Assembly (NCBI GenBank): GCA_028873595.1
Contig: JAPPOV010000033.1
Coordinates: 295,165-359,164, forward strand
Length of the DNA stretch: 64,000 bases
Reading direction: 5' to 3'
Source: Gemmatimonadota bacterium
Lineage (GTDB): Bacteria; Gemmatimonadota; Gemmatimonadetes; Longimicrobiales; Gaopeijiaceae
Shown here: positions 49,409 through 58,692 of the stretch, piece after piece
Position numbering within the stretch: the stretch's first letter is position 1
How the letters are laid out: each line of letters starts with the position of its first letter
The notes under the pieces: model-generated
The model's database searches: none
What the model was told of the DNA's origin: nothing
Seen by the model: only the letters and a program-made list of their open reading frames with translations
Translations under genes and position numbers: made by a program

Positions 49409-51889
49409 ATGTTCGGACTGAAATCGACGGTAGCCTTCGGGGCACTCGGCTCACTTCTCGTCTTTGTGGTGGACGGAAGTGCGCCGGCTGACACTCGATG
49501 GGTTACCGACCCAGGGGCCAGGTCTGCAGAGAACGTCGGGGTCTCGGCCACTGATCACAGGTTGTCTGTGATCGACGAGAACACGGTGATCCAGGAGTAC
49601 TGCGTCCGCTGCCACTCCGATCGGCGTCTGCGCGGAAACCTCTCGCTCGAATCGTTCGACATGGAACAACCTCATCTCCAGGGTGAGGTCGCGGAGAAGA
49701 TGGTCGTGAAGCTCCGGGCGGGCATGATGCCACCCCCGGGCGTCGCGAGGCCTGCGGGCGACACGCTCAAGATTCTGGTCGAAGCCCTCGAGGGGCGCCT
49801 TGATCGGATCGCGGAAGAAAATCCGAACCCAGGTGGGCGCACGTTCCAGCGGCTCAATCAGGCCGAATACGCTGCGTCGATTCGGGATTTACTCGGGTTG
49901 GAGATCGACGGAGCGGATTATCTGCCGCCGGACACCAAGAGTGCGAATTTCGACAACATCGCCGACGTTCAGATGCTGTCGCCGACACTGCTCGACGCAT
50001 ACCTGAATGCGGCGGCCGAGGTGAGTCGTCTGGCGTTGGGGGACCCGCACGCGACCTCGACGGAGACCCAATACCGTGTGCCGCGCTGGGCGTCGCAGAC
50101 GGAGCGTGTCCCCGGTGCGCCCTATGGTACCCGTGGAGGGGTGTCGGTCGTGCACACCTTCCCGGCCGATGGGGAGTACGTGTTCCGCTTTTCGTTCCAC
50201 CACGAAACGACGGGAACTGCGGTCGGCAACGGAGCGTCGGCGCTGAATACGACGCCGGACAGCCCCGAGCAGATCGAGATCTCAGTCGATGGTGAGCGTG
50301 TCGCGCTCATGGACATCGACCGTTGGATGCACGTTTCGAACCCCGAGAGTGTCGAGATGCGCACTCCGCCGATCGCGGTGCCGGCCGGACCGCATCGGGT
50401 CACCGCCGCGTTCATCATGAAGGCCGACGGACCGGTACAGGACCTCATCTCGCCCCATGACTGGTCTCTGGCGAGCACTGCCATCGCGGGGACGTATGGG
50501 GTCATGTCGCTGCCGCATCTGCGTGATCTGGTCGTCGTTGGGCCCGAGAGTGTGACCGGAGTGTCGGACACGCCGATTCGGCGCGCAGTCTTCACCTGCC
50601 GCCCGACCAGCTCCGAGGACGAGCGGCCGTGTGCGTCCTCCATTATCGAGCGGCTTGGCGCCGCAGCGTTCCGCCGGCCGCTTACGGACGAGGATCGTGA
50701 TGCGCTCATGGGCTTCTACGACTACGGTGCGGAGGACGGCGGATTCGAGATCGGAGTTCGGACTGCGCTCGAAGCGATGCTCGCGAGCCCTCACTTCGTC
50801 TTTCGCTTCGAGGAAGCGCCGGAGGATGTACGACCCGGTGCGCTGTACCCGATTCAGGACGCGGACCTGGCGGTTCGGCTCTCGTACTTCCTTTGGGGTC
50901 TTCCGCCCGATGCAGAGCTGCGAGAGCTGGCCGAGCGCGGTGAACTCTCCGACGAGGATGTGTTGGAAGATCAGGTTCTACGCATGCTGGCCGACCCGCG
51001 CGCTGAGGCACTCGGGCCTCGCTTTGCCGCGCAGTGGCTGCGGCTGCAGGACCTCGACAAAGTCCATCCGGACGTCCGTCTCGAGCCCGATTTCCATCAA
51101 CAGCTCGCCGACGACATGCTGGAGGAGACCGAGCGCTTCTTCACGAGCCTGGTTCGGGAGGACCGCCCGATCTTCGAGTTGTATACGGCTGATTACACCT
51201 TCCTGAACGAACGGCTCGCGCGGCACTACGGGATCGAAGGAGTCACAGGCAACGACTTTCGCCGTGTACCGTATCCCGACGATATGCGCCGTGGCGTACT
51301 GGGCCACGCGAGTGTGCTCACGCTGACGTCGCAGGCCGGTCGGACCTCGCCCGTTCTGCGCGGGAAATGGGTCATGGAGGTCATCATGGGGACGCCTCCG
51401 CCCCCGCCACCTCCAGGGGTTCCTACGCTCGAGGAAACCGAGGAATCGGATGGAGGGCGTGTACTGACGACGCGGGAGCGGATGGAGATCCACCGCAAGA
51501 ATCCGACGTGTAATGCGTGCCATCGGTTCATGGATCCCATCGGGCTGTCACTCGACAGTTATGGGGTCACCGGGAAGTGGCGTGTGCGTGAGAACGGAAA
51601 CCCGCTCGATACGCGTGGTGATTTCTACGACGGCACGGAGATCCATAACCCGCTGCAGTTGCAGCAGGCTCTTCTCCGACGACCGATCCCATTGGTGCGG
51701 ACCTTCACGTCCAATCTCATGGCTTATGGTCTCGGCCGTCGTGTCGAATACTTCGACCAGCCGGCTGTCCGGCAGATTGTGCGAGAGGCCGAAGAACAGA
51801 ACTACCGGATGTCGGCCTTCTTCCTGGGGGTGGTGAAGAGCGACGCCTTCCGGATGCAGAGCGTGTCGACGTCGGCCGAAGACAACTAG
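49409..51889 (+). CDS. Exported PSCyt/DUF1592-family di-haem-motif protein, paralogue B
   Basis: 826 aa, ATG start. Short signal (about 1-27). Haem motifs C-V-R-C-H at 65-69 and C-N-A-C-H at 701-705. Domain order matches paralogue A: DUF1587 near 150, a beta-rich insert (about 225-350, including a 16-residue loop around TTGTAVGNGASALNTT absent from A), DUF1595, DUF1592, a Pro-rich P-P-P-P-P-P-P stretch near 662, DUF1588 and DUF1585 ending in F-F-L-G-V-V-K-S-D-A-F-R-M-Q. Covalent haem c attachment in the periplasm is predicted from the CxxCH motifs. It begins 19 bp after the DUF1552-A stop, so A and B are one transcript. Confidence 0.9.
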   Translation: MFGLKSTVAFGALGSLLVFVVDGSAPADTRWVTDPGARSAENVGVSATDHRLSVIDENTVIQEYCVRCHSDRRLRGNLSLESFDMEQPHLQGEVAEKMVVKLRAGMMPPPGVARPAGDTLKILVEALEGRLDRIAEENPNPGGRTFQRLNQAEYAASIRDLLGLEIDGADYLPPDTKSANFDNIADVQMLSPTLLDAYLNAAAEVSRLALGDPHATSTETQYRVPRWASQTERVPGAPYGTRGGVSVVHTFPADGEYVFRFSFHHETTGTAVGNGASALNTTPDSPEQIEISVDGERVALMDIDRWMHVSNPESVEMRTPPIAVPAGPHRVTAAFIMKADGPVQDLISPHDWSLASTAIAGTYGVMSLPHLRDLVVVGPESVTGVSDTPIRRAVFTCRPTSSEDERPCASSIIERLGAAAFRRPLTDEDRDALMGFYDYGAEDGGFEIGVRTALEAMLASPHFVFRFEEAPEDVRPGALYPIQDADLAVRLSYFLWGLPPDAELRELAERGELSDEDVLEDQVLRMLADPRAEALGPRFAAQWLRLQDLDKVHPDVRLEPDFHQQLADDMLEETERFFTSLVREDRPIFELYTADYTFLNERLARHYGIEGVTGNDFRRVPYPDDMRRGVLGHASVLTLTSQAGRTSPVLRGKWVMEVIMGTPPPPPPPGVPTLEETEESDGGRVLTTRERMEIHRKNPTCNACHRFMDPIGLSLDSYGVTGKWRVRENGNPLDTRGDFYDGTEIHNPLQLQQALLRRPIPLVRTFTSNLMAYGLGRRVEYFDQPAVRQIVREAEEQNYRMSAFFLGVVKSDAFRMQSVSTSAEDN

Positions 51890-51932
51890 AACGAGTAAAG
51901 CCAACGCGCCTCAGGCGCTGGAGAGTGACCCG

Positions 51933-53339
51933 ATGCAGTTTCTGACGGGAAAGCACATGAAGCGGAGGACCTTCCTGCAGGGGATGGGTGCGACTGTCGC
52001 ACTGCCGCTCCTCGACTCGATGGTCCCTGCCGGCCGCCTACGTGGGTCGCTGGCGGATGATCCCACTCGCCTCGTTGCGATCGAACTGGTCCATGGGTGC
52101 GCGGGAAGTAACGATTGGGGCGCGAGCCAGAACCTGTGGGCGCCTGCCGATGTGGGACGGAACTTCGACCTTTCGCCGAGCGCGCTGCTCCCGCTTGATC
52201 CGTGGCGTGAATACCTCACGATCATCAGCAACACCGATGTTCGCATGGCGGAGGCGTTCGAGCCCAATGAGATCGGAGGTGACCACTTCCGGTCGAGCGC
52301 GGTCTTCCTGACTCAGTCGCATCCGAAACAGACAGAGAGTTCTGACGTGTACGTCGGGACCTCTCTGGATCAGATGCACGCCAACCGCTTCGGTCAGGGC
52401 ACGCCGATCCCGTCGATGCAGCTGTGTATCGAGAATGTGGATCAGGCCGGAGGGTGCGCGTACGGGTACTCGTGTGTGTACACGGACTCGATCAGCTGGC
52501 GCGCTCCGACCGAGCCGCTCCCGATGATTCGTGATCCGCGTGTCGCGTTCGATCTCCTCTTCGGAGCGGGAGGTTCGCCGCAGGAGCGGGCCCGTCGTCG
52601 TCGCACGAGCAGCAGCATCCTGGACTGGATCTCGGATGACATCGCTCGAATGCGACGGACGCTCGGCCCGAACGACTACGCTCGCCTCGACCGGTACCTC
52701 GAGAACGTGCGTGAGATCGAACGGCGCATTCAGGGCGTCGAGGCCCAAAATGCGTCTGGTGAGGAGCGTGCTCTGCCGGGCGCGCCGGCTGGCGTGCCTG
52801 ACTCCTTCACGGAGCACATGCAGCTGATGTTCGACCTGCAGGCGCTCGCCTTCGCGTCGGACATGACCCGGGTCTTCTCCTTCAAGACCGGAAGGGATGC
52901 ATCGTCGAGAGTCTATCCGGAAAGTGGGACGGACACTCCGTTTCACCCTGCGTCTCACCACGGTGGACGTGAGGACGCGATTCTCGATTTCGCGGTGATC
53001 AACAAGTACCACGTCAGTATGCTCCCGTACTTCCTCGAGAAGCTCCGCGATATCGATGAAGGTGGTACCAACCTTCTCGAGAAGACGATGATCATCTTCG
53101 GGTCGCCAATGGCGGATGGGAATGTCCACAACCACCGACGTGCCCCGCTCGTCGTGCTGGGCAAGGCGAACGGAAAACTCGAGGGCAATGTGCACCTCAA
53201 GGCTCCGGATGGGACGCCGATGGCGAATGCGATGCTGTCGATGATGCACACGCTCGGGCACGACGATATGGACAGCTTCGGAGACAGCACGGGCGAGTTC
53301 TCGCTGAACCAGGGCTCTGCGATGTCGCCCGACCGATGA
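51933..53339 (+). CDS. DUF1552 protein with twin-arginine signal, paralogue B
   Basis: 468 aa. Tat motif K-R-R-T-F-L-Q-G (9-16), preceded by M-Q-F-L-T-G-K-H. Same body blocks as paralogue A, including NTDVRMAEAFEPNEIGGDHF, P-S-M-Q-L-C-I-E-N-V-D-Q and PFHPASHHGGREDAI. It is 43 bp behind its PSCyt partner. The stop overlaps the start of the ankyrin gene by ATGA (53336-53339), so expression of the two is coupled. Confidence 0.9.
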   Translation: MQFLTGKHMKRRTFLQGMGATVALPLLDSMVPAGRLRGSLADDPTRLVAIELVHGCAGSNDWGASQNLWAPADVGRNFDLSPSALLPLDPWREYLTIISNTDVRMAEAFEPNEIGGDHFRSSAVFLTQSHPKQTESSDVYVGTSLDQMHANRFGQGTPIPSMQLCIENVDQAGGCAYGYSCVYTDSISWRAPTEPLPMIRDPRVAFDLLFGAGGSPQERARRRRTSSSILDWISDDIARMRRTLGPNDYARLDRYLENVREIERRIQGVEAQNASGEERALPGAPAGVPDSFTEHMQLMFDLQALAFASDMTRVFSFKTGRDASSRVYPESGTDTPFHPASHHGGREDAILDFAVINKYHVSMLPYFLEKLRDIDEGGTNLLEKTMIIFGSPMADGNVHNHRRAPLVVLGKANGKLEGNVHLKAPDGTPMANAMLSMMHTLGHDDMDSFGDSTGEFSLNQGSAMSPDR

Positions 53340-55153
53340 GGCTTCGGGTGCACCTCCTCTGGGGGCTGGCTTCCACCCTCGCTCTCTGGAGCGCGGCTGG
53401 TTCCGAGGCACCCGTCGCGGATGCCGCCATGCGGGGAGATGTCGCGGAAGTGGAGGCGCTTCTTCGGTCGGGCGCGGACGTGAACGCAGCTCAGGGGGAT
53501 GGTATGACGGCCCTGCATTGGGCCGCCGAGCTCGGGAACACCAGTCTCGCCGAGATGTTGATTGCCGCGGGTGCATACCCCGATGCGGTGACCCGCCTGG
53601 GTGACTTCACGGCGCTACACGTGGCTGCCGGAGCAGGCCAGGGGGGCATCGTTGAAGTGCTTGCGGAAGCTGGCGCCGATCTCGACGCTCGAACCTCGAC
53701 CGGCGGTGTGACTCCGTTACACTACGCGGCTGCCTCCGGCAGTCAGCACGCGGTTGCGGTACTGCTCGAGCACGGGGTCAGGGTCGACGCTCGTGAGAGT
53801 GCTTGGCTTCAGACGCCCCTCATGTTCGCGGCAGCAGCCGGCCGAACCGAGGTCGTTCGGGCGCTTGCTGCTGCAGGAGCTGACCCTTCGCTGACCGCTC
53901 GCGTCATGGACATGGATGCGCGTGAGCAACAGGACCGGGCCGACCAGCGACGGCAGGAGGAAATCCAAAGTCGAATTCTCACGGCGCGCGACGGCCGCGC
54001 GCCAGAGCGTCGGGGCGGGTACGGTGAACCCACCGGTGCCCGTCAGGCTGAGCGACAGGACAGTGCCCGCTCGGCGGAGGAAGCAGCGACACCGTCTCGT
54101 CAGGATATCAACAACCAGCAGCGCGATCGTGTGCCATCTTCGCGCTTCTCCCACGCTCAACTCGTAGGAGGGTACGGCGGACTCACCGCGCTTCATCTCG
54201 CGGTGCGAGAAGGCCACATCGGCACCGCGGAAGCGCTTCTGGAGTCGGGTGCCGATATCAACCAGCCGACCGAAGGTGACGGTACCCCGCCTCTCTTGAT
54301 GGCGACGGTCAACGGCCATTTCGATCTGGCCATGCGTCTATTCGAGAGGGGTGCAGACCCGAACCTGTCCAACGACGCGAATGCGACACCGTTGTACACG
54401 GTCATCAACGCGCAGTGGATTCCAAAGTCACGGCACCCGCAGCCAGCGGATTACCTGCAGCAGCAGGTGACGTACATGGACCTCGTTCGTGCCTTTCTGG
54501 GTGCTGGTGTGGATGTGAATGTCCGCCTCGATAAGCAGTTGTGGTTCACCACGTTCGGAGATGACTACCTCCGTACGGATCGCATGGGAGCGACGCCCTT
54601 CTGGAGGGCTGCCTACGCGCTCGACCTGCCGCTCATGGAGTTGCTGGTCGAACATGGAGCGGACCCGAGTATTCCGACGAAGAAGACGGTTCGTCCTCGA
54701 TTCGGCGCCGGCGCCATCCGCAACATCGAAACCGGTGCGAACGATCCTTCGGGACTTCCGCCCGTGCCACCGGGGGGACCTGGAGTCTATGCGATTCACG
54801 CGGCATCCGGAGTGGGCTACGGTGAGGGCTTCGCGGCCAATATCCACCGTGTGGTGCCCGACGGCTGGCTACCCGCGGTGCGGTACCTCGTGGAGGAGCT
54901 TGGCGCTGATGTGAATCAGCGAGACCATAACGGCTATACGGCCATGCACCACGCAGCGGCGAGAGGTGACGACGAGATGATCCGGTACCTGGTATCCCAG
55001 GGCGGCGACGTGATGGTTCTGAGTCGTCGTGGTCAGACGACCGTCGATATGGCCAACGGCCCGGTTCAGCGGATTAGCCCGTTCCCCTCGACGATCGCAC
55101 TGCTCGAGAGCCTCGGGGCGATCAATAACCACAACTGCGTCAGCTGCGAGTGA
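53336..55153 (+). CDS. Exported ankyrin-repeat protein with C-terminal CVSCE motif, cassette B
   Basis: 605 aa. A signal peptide (about 2-23) is followed by ankyrin repeats in two blocks: about 26-200 (ADVNAAQGDGMTALHWAAE, DARTSTGGVTPLHYAA, GRTEVVRALAAAGADP) and about 280-600. They are separated by a charged Gln/Arg-rich linker (about 195-275, likely coiled or disordered). The chain ends L-E-S-L-G-A-I-N-N-H-N-C-V-S-C-E-stop; this C-x-x-C-E tail is shared with the cassette C protein and is the only Cys pair. Ankyrin solenoids bind proteins; this one would act in the periplasm or on the surface, perhaps holding the PSCyt and DUF1552 partners. Coupled to DUF1552-B. Confidence 0.88.
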   Translation: MRLRVHLLWGLASTLALWSAAGSEAPVADAAMRGDVAEVEALLRSGADVNAAQGDGMTALHWAAELGNTSLAEMLIAAGAYPDAVTRLGDFTALHVAAGAGQGGIVEVLAEAGADLDARTSTGGVTPLHYAAASGSQHAVAVLLEHGVRVDARESAWLQTPLMFAAAAGRTEVVRALAAAGADPSLTARVMDMDAREQQDRADQRRQEEIQSRILTARDGRAPERRGGYGEPTGARQAERQDSARSAEEAATPSRQDINNQQRDRVPSSRFSHAQLVGGYGGLTALHLAVREGHIGTAEALLESGADINQPTEGDGTPPLLMATVNGHFDLAMRLFERGADPNLSNDANATPLYTVINAQWIPKSRHPQPADYLQQQVTYMDLVRAFLGAGVDVNVRLDKQLWFTTFGDDYLRTDRMGATPFWRAAYALDLPLMELLVEHGADPSIPTKKTVRPRFGAGAIRNIETGANDPSGLPPVPPGGPGVYAIHAASGVGYGEGFAANIHRVVPDGWLPAVRYLVEELGADVNQRDHNGYTAMHHAAARGDDEMIRYLVSQGGDVMVLSRRGQTTVDMANGPVQRISPFPSTIALLESLGAINNHNCVSCE

Positions 55154-55190
55154 TGGTTTAGCGCGGGTACGAACTCGGGCGGCCAGGGGC

Positions 55191-55583
55191 TCAGCCTCCG
55201 GCACCTCCCTCTTCCAGTTCGGCCATGACTTCTTCGAACATCGTCCGAAGGTCGCTGTCGAGACTGATCAGTAACGTCATCTGATCGTACTCCTCACGGG
55301 TCATTTCGGCTTCCTCGAGAATTGCATCGAGGGCCGTCTCGACCTCTTCGCGCGCCCGGATGCGGCCCTCCGGGTCGTGTACGCGCGCGACCGCTCCATG
55401 AAATTCATCCCGCACATCATTGACGGCGATGTGCACCCGCACGAACTCGACCATCCGTTCTCGGTCTATCGCGATGTCGAGGTCCTGGGCGGCGATTGGC
55501 TTCGCGGAGGCAAGTCCGGCCAATGCCGTGACAGCCGTCAGGACCAGCGCCTTGAGGAAGGCGCGTCGGGGCATCTTCATCAT
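55191..55583 (-). CDS. DUF4168 domain exported protein
   Basis: 130 aa from the first ATG of an ATGATG pair at 55583, with AGGAACG upstream; the open frame to 55757 would collide with the FmdB gene. N-terminal P-R-R-A-F-L-K-A-L-V (about 4-13) looks Tat- or Sec-like, with a signal to about residue 31 (P-I-A-A-Q). The rest is helical and acidic (ERMVEFVRVHIAVNDVRDEF, EEAEMTREEYDQMTLL), the DUF4168 pattern of periplasmic helical proteins. Converges with the ankyrin gene, with 37 bp between stops. Confidence 0.75.
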   Translation of the reverse strand: MMKMPRRAFLKALVLTAVTALAGLASAKPIAAQDLDIAIDRERMVEFVRVHIAVNDVRDEFHGAVARVHDPEGRIRAREEVETALDAILEEAEMTREEYDQMTLLISLDSDLRTMFEEVMAELEEGGAGG

Positions 55584-55718
55584 CGTTCCTGTCTCAATTC
55601 CTGTTCGATGCACTCCAACGGATCCCGGAGCGGGGCAGGGAGTACCGTTGCTCAGTGAAGGTCGTTCGGCGTACCGTGAGGACCAAGAGTAGACGAACTC
55701 CCGACCGGGGATACCATC

Positions 55719-55967
55719 ATACCGATCTACGAATACTCCTGCCAAGACTGCGGCCACGACTTCGAGGCTCTTGTCCGCGGCGAGGAGACGCCAACCTGCC
55801 CGAAGTGCGAGAGCACTTCACTCGAGCGCAAGTTCTCGCTTCCCACGGCTCATACGTCGGGCACTCGAGATATGGCGATGCGGGCGGCGAAGCGCCGTGA
55901 TCAGCGCCAGGGTGCGGAACGGATGCATGCACAGCGCGAGTACGAGTTGAACCACGACGATCACTAG
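55719..55967 (+). CDS. FmdB-family zinc-ribbon protein with no canonical start codon
   Basis: 82 codons read I-P-I-Y-E-Y-S-C-Q-D-C-G-H-D-F, then C-P-K-C-E-S-T-S-L-E-R-K-F-S, a standard FmdB/CxxC_CxxC zinc ribbon (Cys8, Cys11, Cys27, Cys30). Family members start M-P-I-Y-E-Y, but here the first codon is ATA, and back to the upstream stop at 55677 there is no ATG, GTG or TTG in frame. An ATC precedes the ATA. A GGGGA stretch 8-12 nt upstream could serve as a weak SD. The C-terminal half is Arg- and Gln-rich. Either ATA or ATC initiation, a damaged start codon, or a base error. Divergent from DUF4168. Confidence 0.7.
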   Translation: MPIYEYSCQDCGHDFEALVRGEETPTCPKCESTSLERKFSLPTAHTSGTRDMAMRAAKRRDQRQGAERMHAQREYELNHDDH

Positions 55968-56199
55968 TGGCACGATGAGGGGACGAGCGAGCTTCATCGC
56001 GACTGTTTAGATCCTCCGGGGACGTTCCTCCGTGCTGGCTGCTGCGAATCGGGGTGCGTATAATGGAGATCGTCGCCCAACGCCTTGTTTCCTCAACGAT
56101 CCGGCACGGTCGCGGGTCTTATCCAGGTAGAGGAACCGATTGCTGGGCAAACACTTTGTCAAACGAGAACCAGGTGCCTCACGAGGGGTCTGAACAGGT

Positions 56200-58647
56200 A
56201 TGAAGACGATCAGCGTCACCCTCGTTGGTGCGGGCACGATTCTGCTTCTGTTCGGTGCCCAGGACGTCAGCTTTACGTCGCTCTCGCGTTCGTATGTCGC
56301 GCCTGTCGAGTCTCTGGACGAGCGGGTGGCCTGGACACCGCAGACGGACCAGGAGCTCATCGAGGAGTACTGCGTCCGCTGTCACAGCGATCGTCGCCTG
56401 CGCGGAAATCTTTCTCTGGAGACGTTCGACGCCTCGGCCCCCCATGTTCAGGGGGAGGTCGCCGAGAAGATGATCCTGAAGCTCCGGGCCGGTATGATGC
56501 CTCCTCCGGGCGTTTCGCGACCCGCGGGGGACTCGCTCATGTCGCTCGCCGCTTCGCTCGAGCAGCGGGTCGATGACGTCGCCGCTCGGGACCCGAATCC
56601 GGGTGGCCGTAGCTTCCAGCGGCTGAACCAGGTCGAATACGCTCGCTCCGTTCGGGACCTGCTGGGACTGGAGATCGATCCTTCGGCGTTTCTCCCACTC
56701 GATACGAAGAGCGCCAATTTCGACAACATCGCCGACGCGCAGATGATCTCTGCGACGCTGCTCGATTCGTATCTGAACGCAGCCGCCTCGATCGCTCGTC
56801 TCGCGGTGGGCGACCCTGAAGCGGCTGCGAGTTCTTCTACGTATACGAACCCCGGATACGCCTCTCAGTGGGAGCGGGTCGAGGGTGCGCCATACGGGAC
56901 GCGCGGAGGCATCTCCGTGGTGCACAACTTCGTTGCGGACGGCGAATACGAGTTCCGCCTCGCTTTCGAGCATACGACGACCGGAGGGTACTTCGGCGGC
57001 GTCACCCGCGGCGAGCAAATCGAGGTGTCGGTCGACGGCGAGCGTGTCGCGCTGGTCGAAATGGACCGGTGGATGAGCGTGGCTGACCCCAATGGGGTCA
57101 ACATGCGCACGGAGCCGATCTTCGTCCGCGCGGGCCCTCGCCGCGTCACCGCGGCCTTCCTGAAGCAGACCGAGGGGCCGGTCGACGACATGCTCTCGCC
57201 GCACGACTGGTCGCTCTCGGATCGGCAGATCGGTGTCCGTGGATATGGAATCACCTCGCTGGCCCATCTGAAGGATCTCGTCGTCGCTGGACCGACGAAC
57301 GTCACCGGCGTCTCCGAGACCCCGTCGCGCGAGCGGATCTTCACGTGCCGCCCGACCCGGCCCGACGAGGCTCCGGAGTGTGCGGCGCGTATCATCGAAC
57401 AGCTGGGCCCGCAGGCGTTTCGTCGGCCGCTCACGGATGGTGATCGTGAGGCCCTGATGGGCTTCTACGAGTTGGGTGTGGACGAAGGTGGCTTCGAGGT
57501 CGGTGTGCGTACCGCGATCGAAGCGATGCTGGCCAGCCCGGATTTCGTCTTCCGTATGGAAGAGGCTCCGTCGAACGTCGAACTCGGCGACAGCTACCGG
57601 ATCTCGGATGCTGATCTGGCGACGCGGCTCTCATACTTCTTGTGGGGTCTGCCCCCGGACGAGGAATTGCGCTCCATCGCGGCAGAGGGGCGGCTTTCCG
57701 ACGAAGACGAACTGGAGCGTCAGGTGTCACGGATGCTCGCCGATCCGCGCTCGGACGCGCTGTCCACCCGGTTTGCCGCTCAGTGGTTGCGGCTGGACGA
57801 TCTCGACAAGGTCCACCCCGATCGGCTGCTGTACCCTGACTTCCATCAGCGACTGGCCGACGATCTCCGACGCGAGACCGAGCTCTTCTTCGCCAATCTC
57901 GTGCGGGAGGACGGTAACGTGTTCGATCTGTTCACGGCCGACTACTCGTTCATGAACGAGCGCGTGGCGCGTCACTACGGGATCGATGGAATCGTCGGTG
58001 AGGATTTTCGTCGTGTCGAGTATCTGGACGACAACCGCCGTGGGCTCCTGGGCCATGCGAGTATTCTCACGCTGACCTCCGTCGCCGGACGCACCTCACC
58101 GGTTCTCCGCGGCAAGTACGTGATGGAGGTCATCATGGGAACACCGCCGCCGCCGCCGCCGCCGAACGTCCCAACGCTCGAAGAAACGGAAGGTGCGGCT
58201 GATGGTCGTATGCTTACCACCCGTGAGCGGATGGAACAGCATCGGGCGAACCCGACGTGCAACGCGTGCCATTCGTTTATGGATCCGATCGGGCTCGCCC
58301 TCGACAGCTACGATGTCACGGGCCGCTGGCGGATCCGGGAAAACGGCATGGCCCTCGATACGCGTGGTGAACTCTACGATGGCACGCCGGTTACGAGCCC
58401 GACGTCGCTCAACGAGGCGCTGATGGTCCGCCCGACCATTCTGGTCCGCAACTTCACACAGAACTTGATGGCCTACGGCCTGGGGCGCCGGGTGGAGTAC
58501 TACGACCAGCCCGCAGTGCGATCGATCGTGCGTGAGGCGGAAGAAAGCGATTGGCGCTTGTCTTCGTTCGTGTTGGGTGTTGTGAAGAGTGATGCCTTCC
58601 AGATGCAGAAAGCCGGAGCCGTCGCCGACGGGGCCGATCAGGATTAG
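56200..58647 (+). CDS. Exported PSCyt/DUF1592-family di-haem-motif protein, paralogue C
   Basis: 815 aa, ATG start. The signal peptide covers about 1-22, with a weak hydrophobic core. Haem motifs C-V-R-C-H at 58-62 and C-N-A-C-H at 687-691. Domain order as in paralogues A and B, with DUF1587 block F-Q-R-L-N-Q-V-E-Y-A-R-S-V-R-D-L-L-G near 143, DUF1595 (P-E-C-A-A-R-I-I-E-Q), DUF1592, a poly-Pro segment near 646-653, DUF1588 and DUF1585. It is preceded by a 232-bp gap that must hold its own promoter, unlike paralogue B. Confidence 0.9.
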   Translation: MKTISVTLVGAGTILLLFGAQDVSFTSLSRSYVAPVESLDERVAWTPQTDQELIEEYCVRCHSDRRLRGNLSLETFDASAPHVQGEVAEKMILKLRAGMMPPPGVSRPAGDSLMSLAASLEQRVDDVAARDPNPGGRSFQRLNQVEYARSVRDLLGLEIDPSAFLPLDTKSANFDNIADAQMISATLLDSYLNAAASIARLAVGDPEAAASSSTYTNPGYASQWERVEGAPYGTRGGISVVHNFVADGEYEFRLAFEHTTTGGYFGGVTRGEQIEVSVDGERVALVEMDRWMSVADPNGVNMRTEPIFVRAGPRRVTAAFLKQTEGPVDDMLSPHDWSLSDRQIGVRGYGITSLAHLKDLVVAGPTNVTGVSETPSRERIFTCRPTRPDEAPECAARIIEQLGPQAFRRPLTDGDREALMGFYELGVDEGGFEVGVRTAIEAMLASPDFVFRMEEAPSNVELGDSYRISDADLATRLSYFLWGLPPDEELRSIAAEGRLSDEDELERQVSRMLADPRSDALSTRFAAQWLRLDDLDKVHPDRLLYPDFHQRLADDLRRETELFFANLVREDGNVFDLFTADYSFMNERVARHYGIDGIVGEDFRRVEYLDDNRRGLLGHASILTLTSVAGRTSPVLRGKYVMEVIMGTPPPPPPPNVPTLEETEGAADGRMLTTRERMEQHRANPTCNACHSFMDPIGLALDSYDVTGRWRIRENGMALDTRGELYDGTPVTSPTSLNEALMVRPTILVRNFTQNLMAYGLGRRVEYYDQPAVRSIVREAEESDWRLSSFVLGVVKSDAFQMQKAGAVADGADQD

Positions 58648-58679
58648 ACGAGTCACGTGGCCGAAGTACCCGGCCGCTC

Positions 58680-58685
58680 GAGGAG
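58680..58685 (+). promoter_or_regulatory. Ribosome binding site GAGGAG fixing the DUF1552-C start
   Basis: GAGGAG ends 7 nt before the ATG at 58693. This supports 58693 over the in-frame GTG at 58657, which has no SD. Confidence 0.75.
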
Positions 58686-58692
58686 AGCAGTT

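Noticed and set aside
55655-55900. 81-codon plus-strand frame overlapping the FmdB gene
   Set aside because: It is another frame of the same DNA; the zinc-ribbon frame at 55719-55967 gives a recognisable protein while this one does not.
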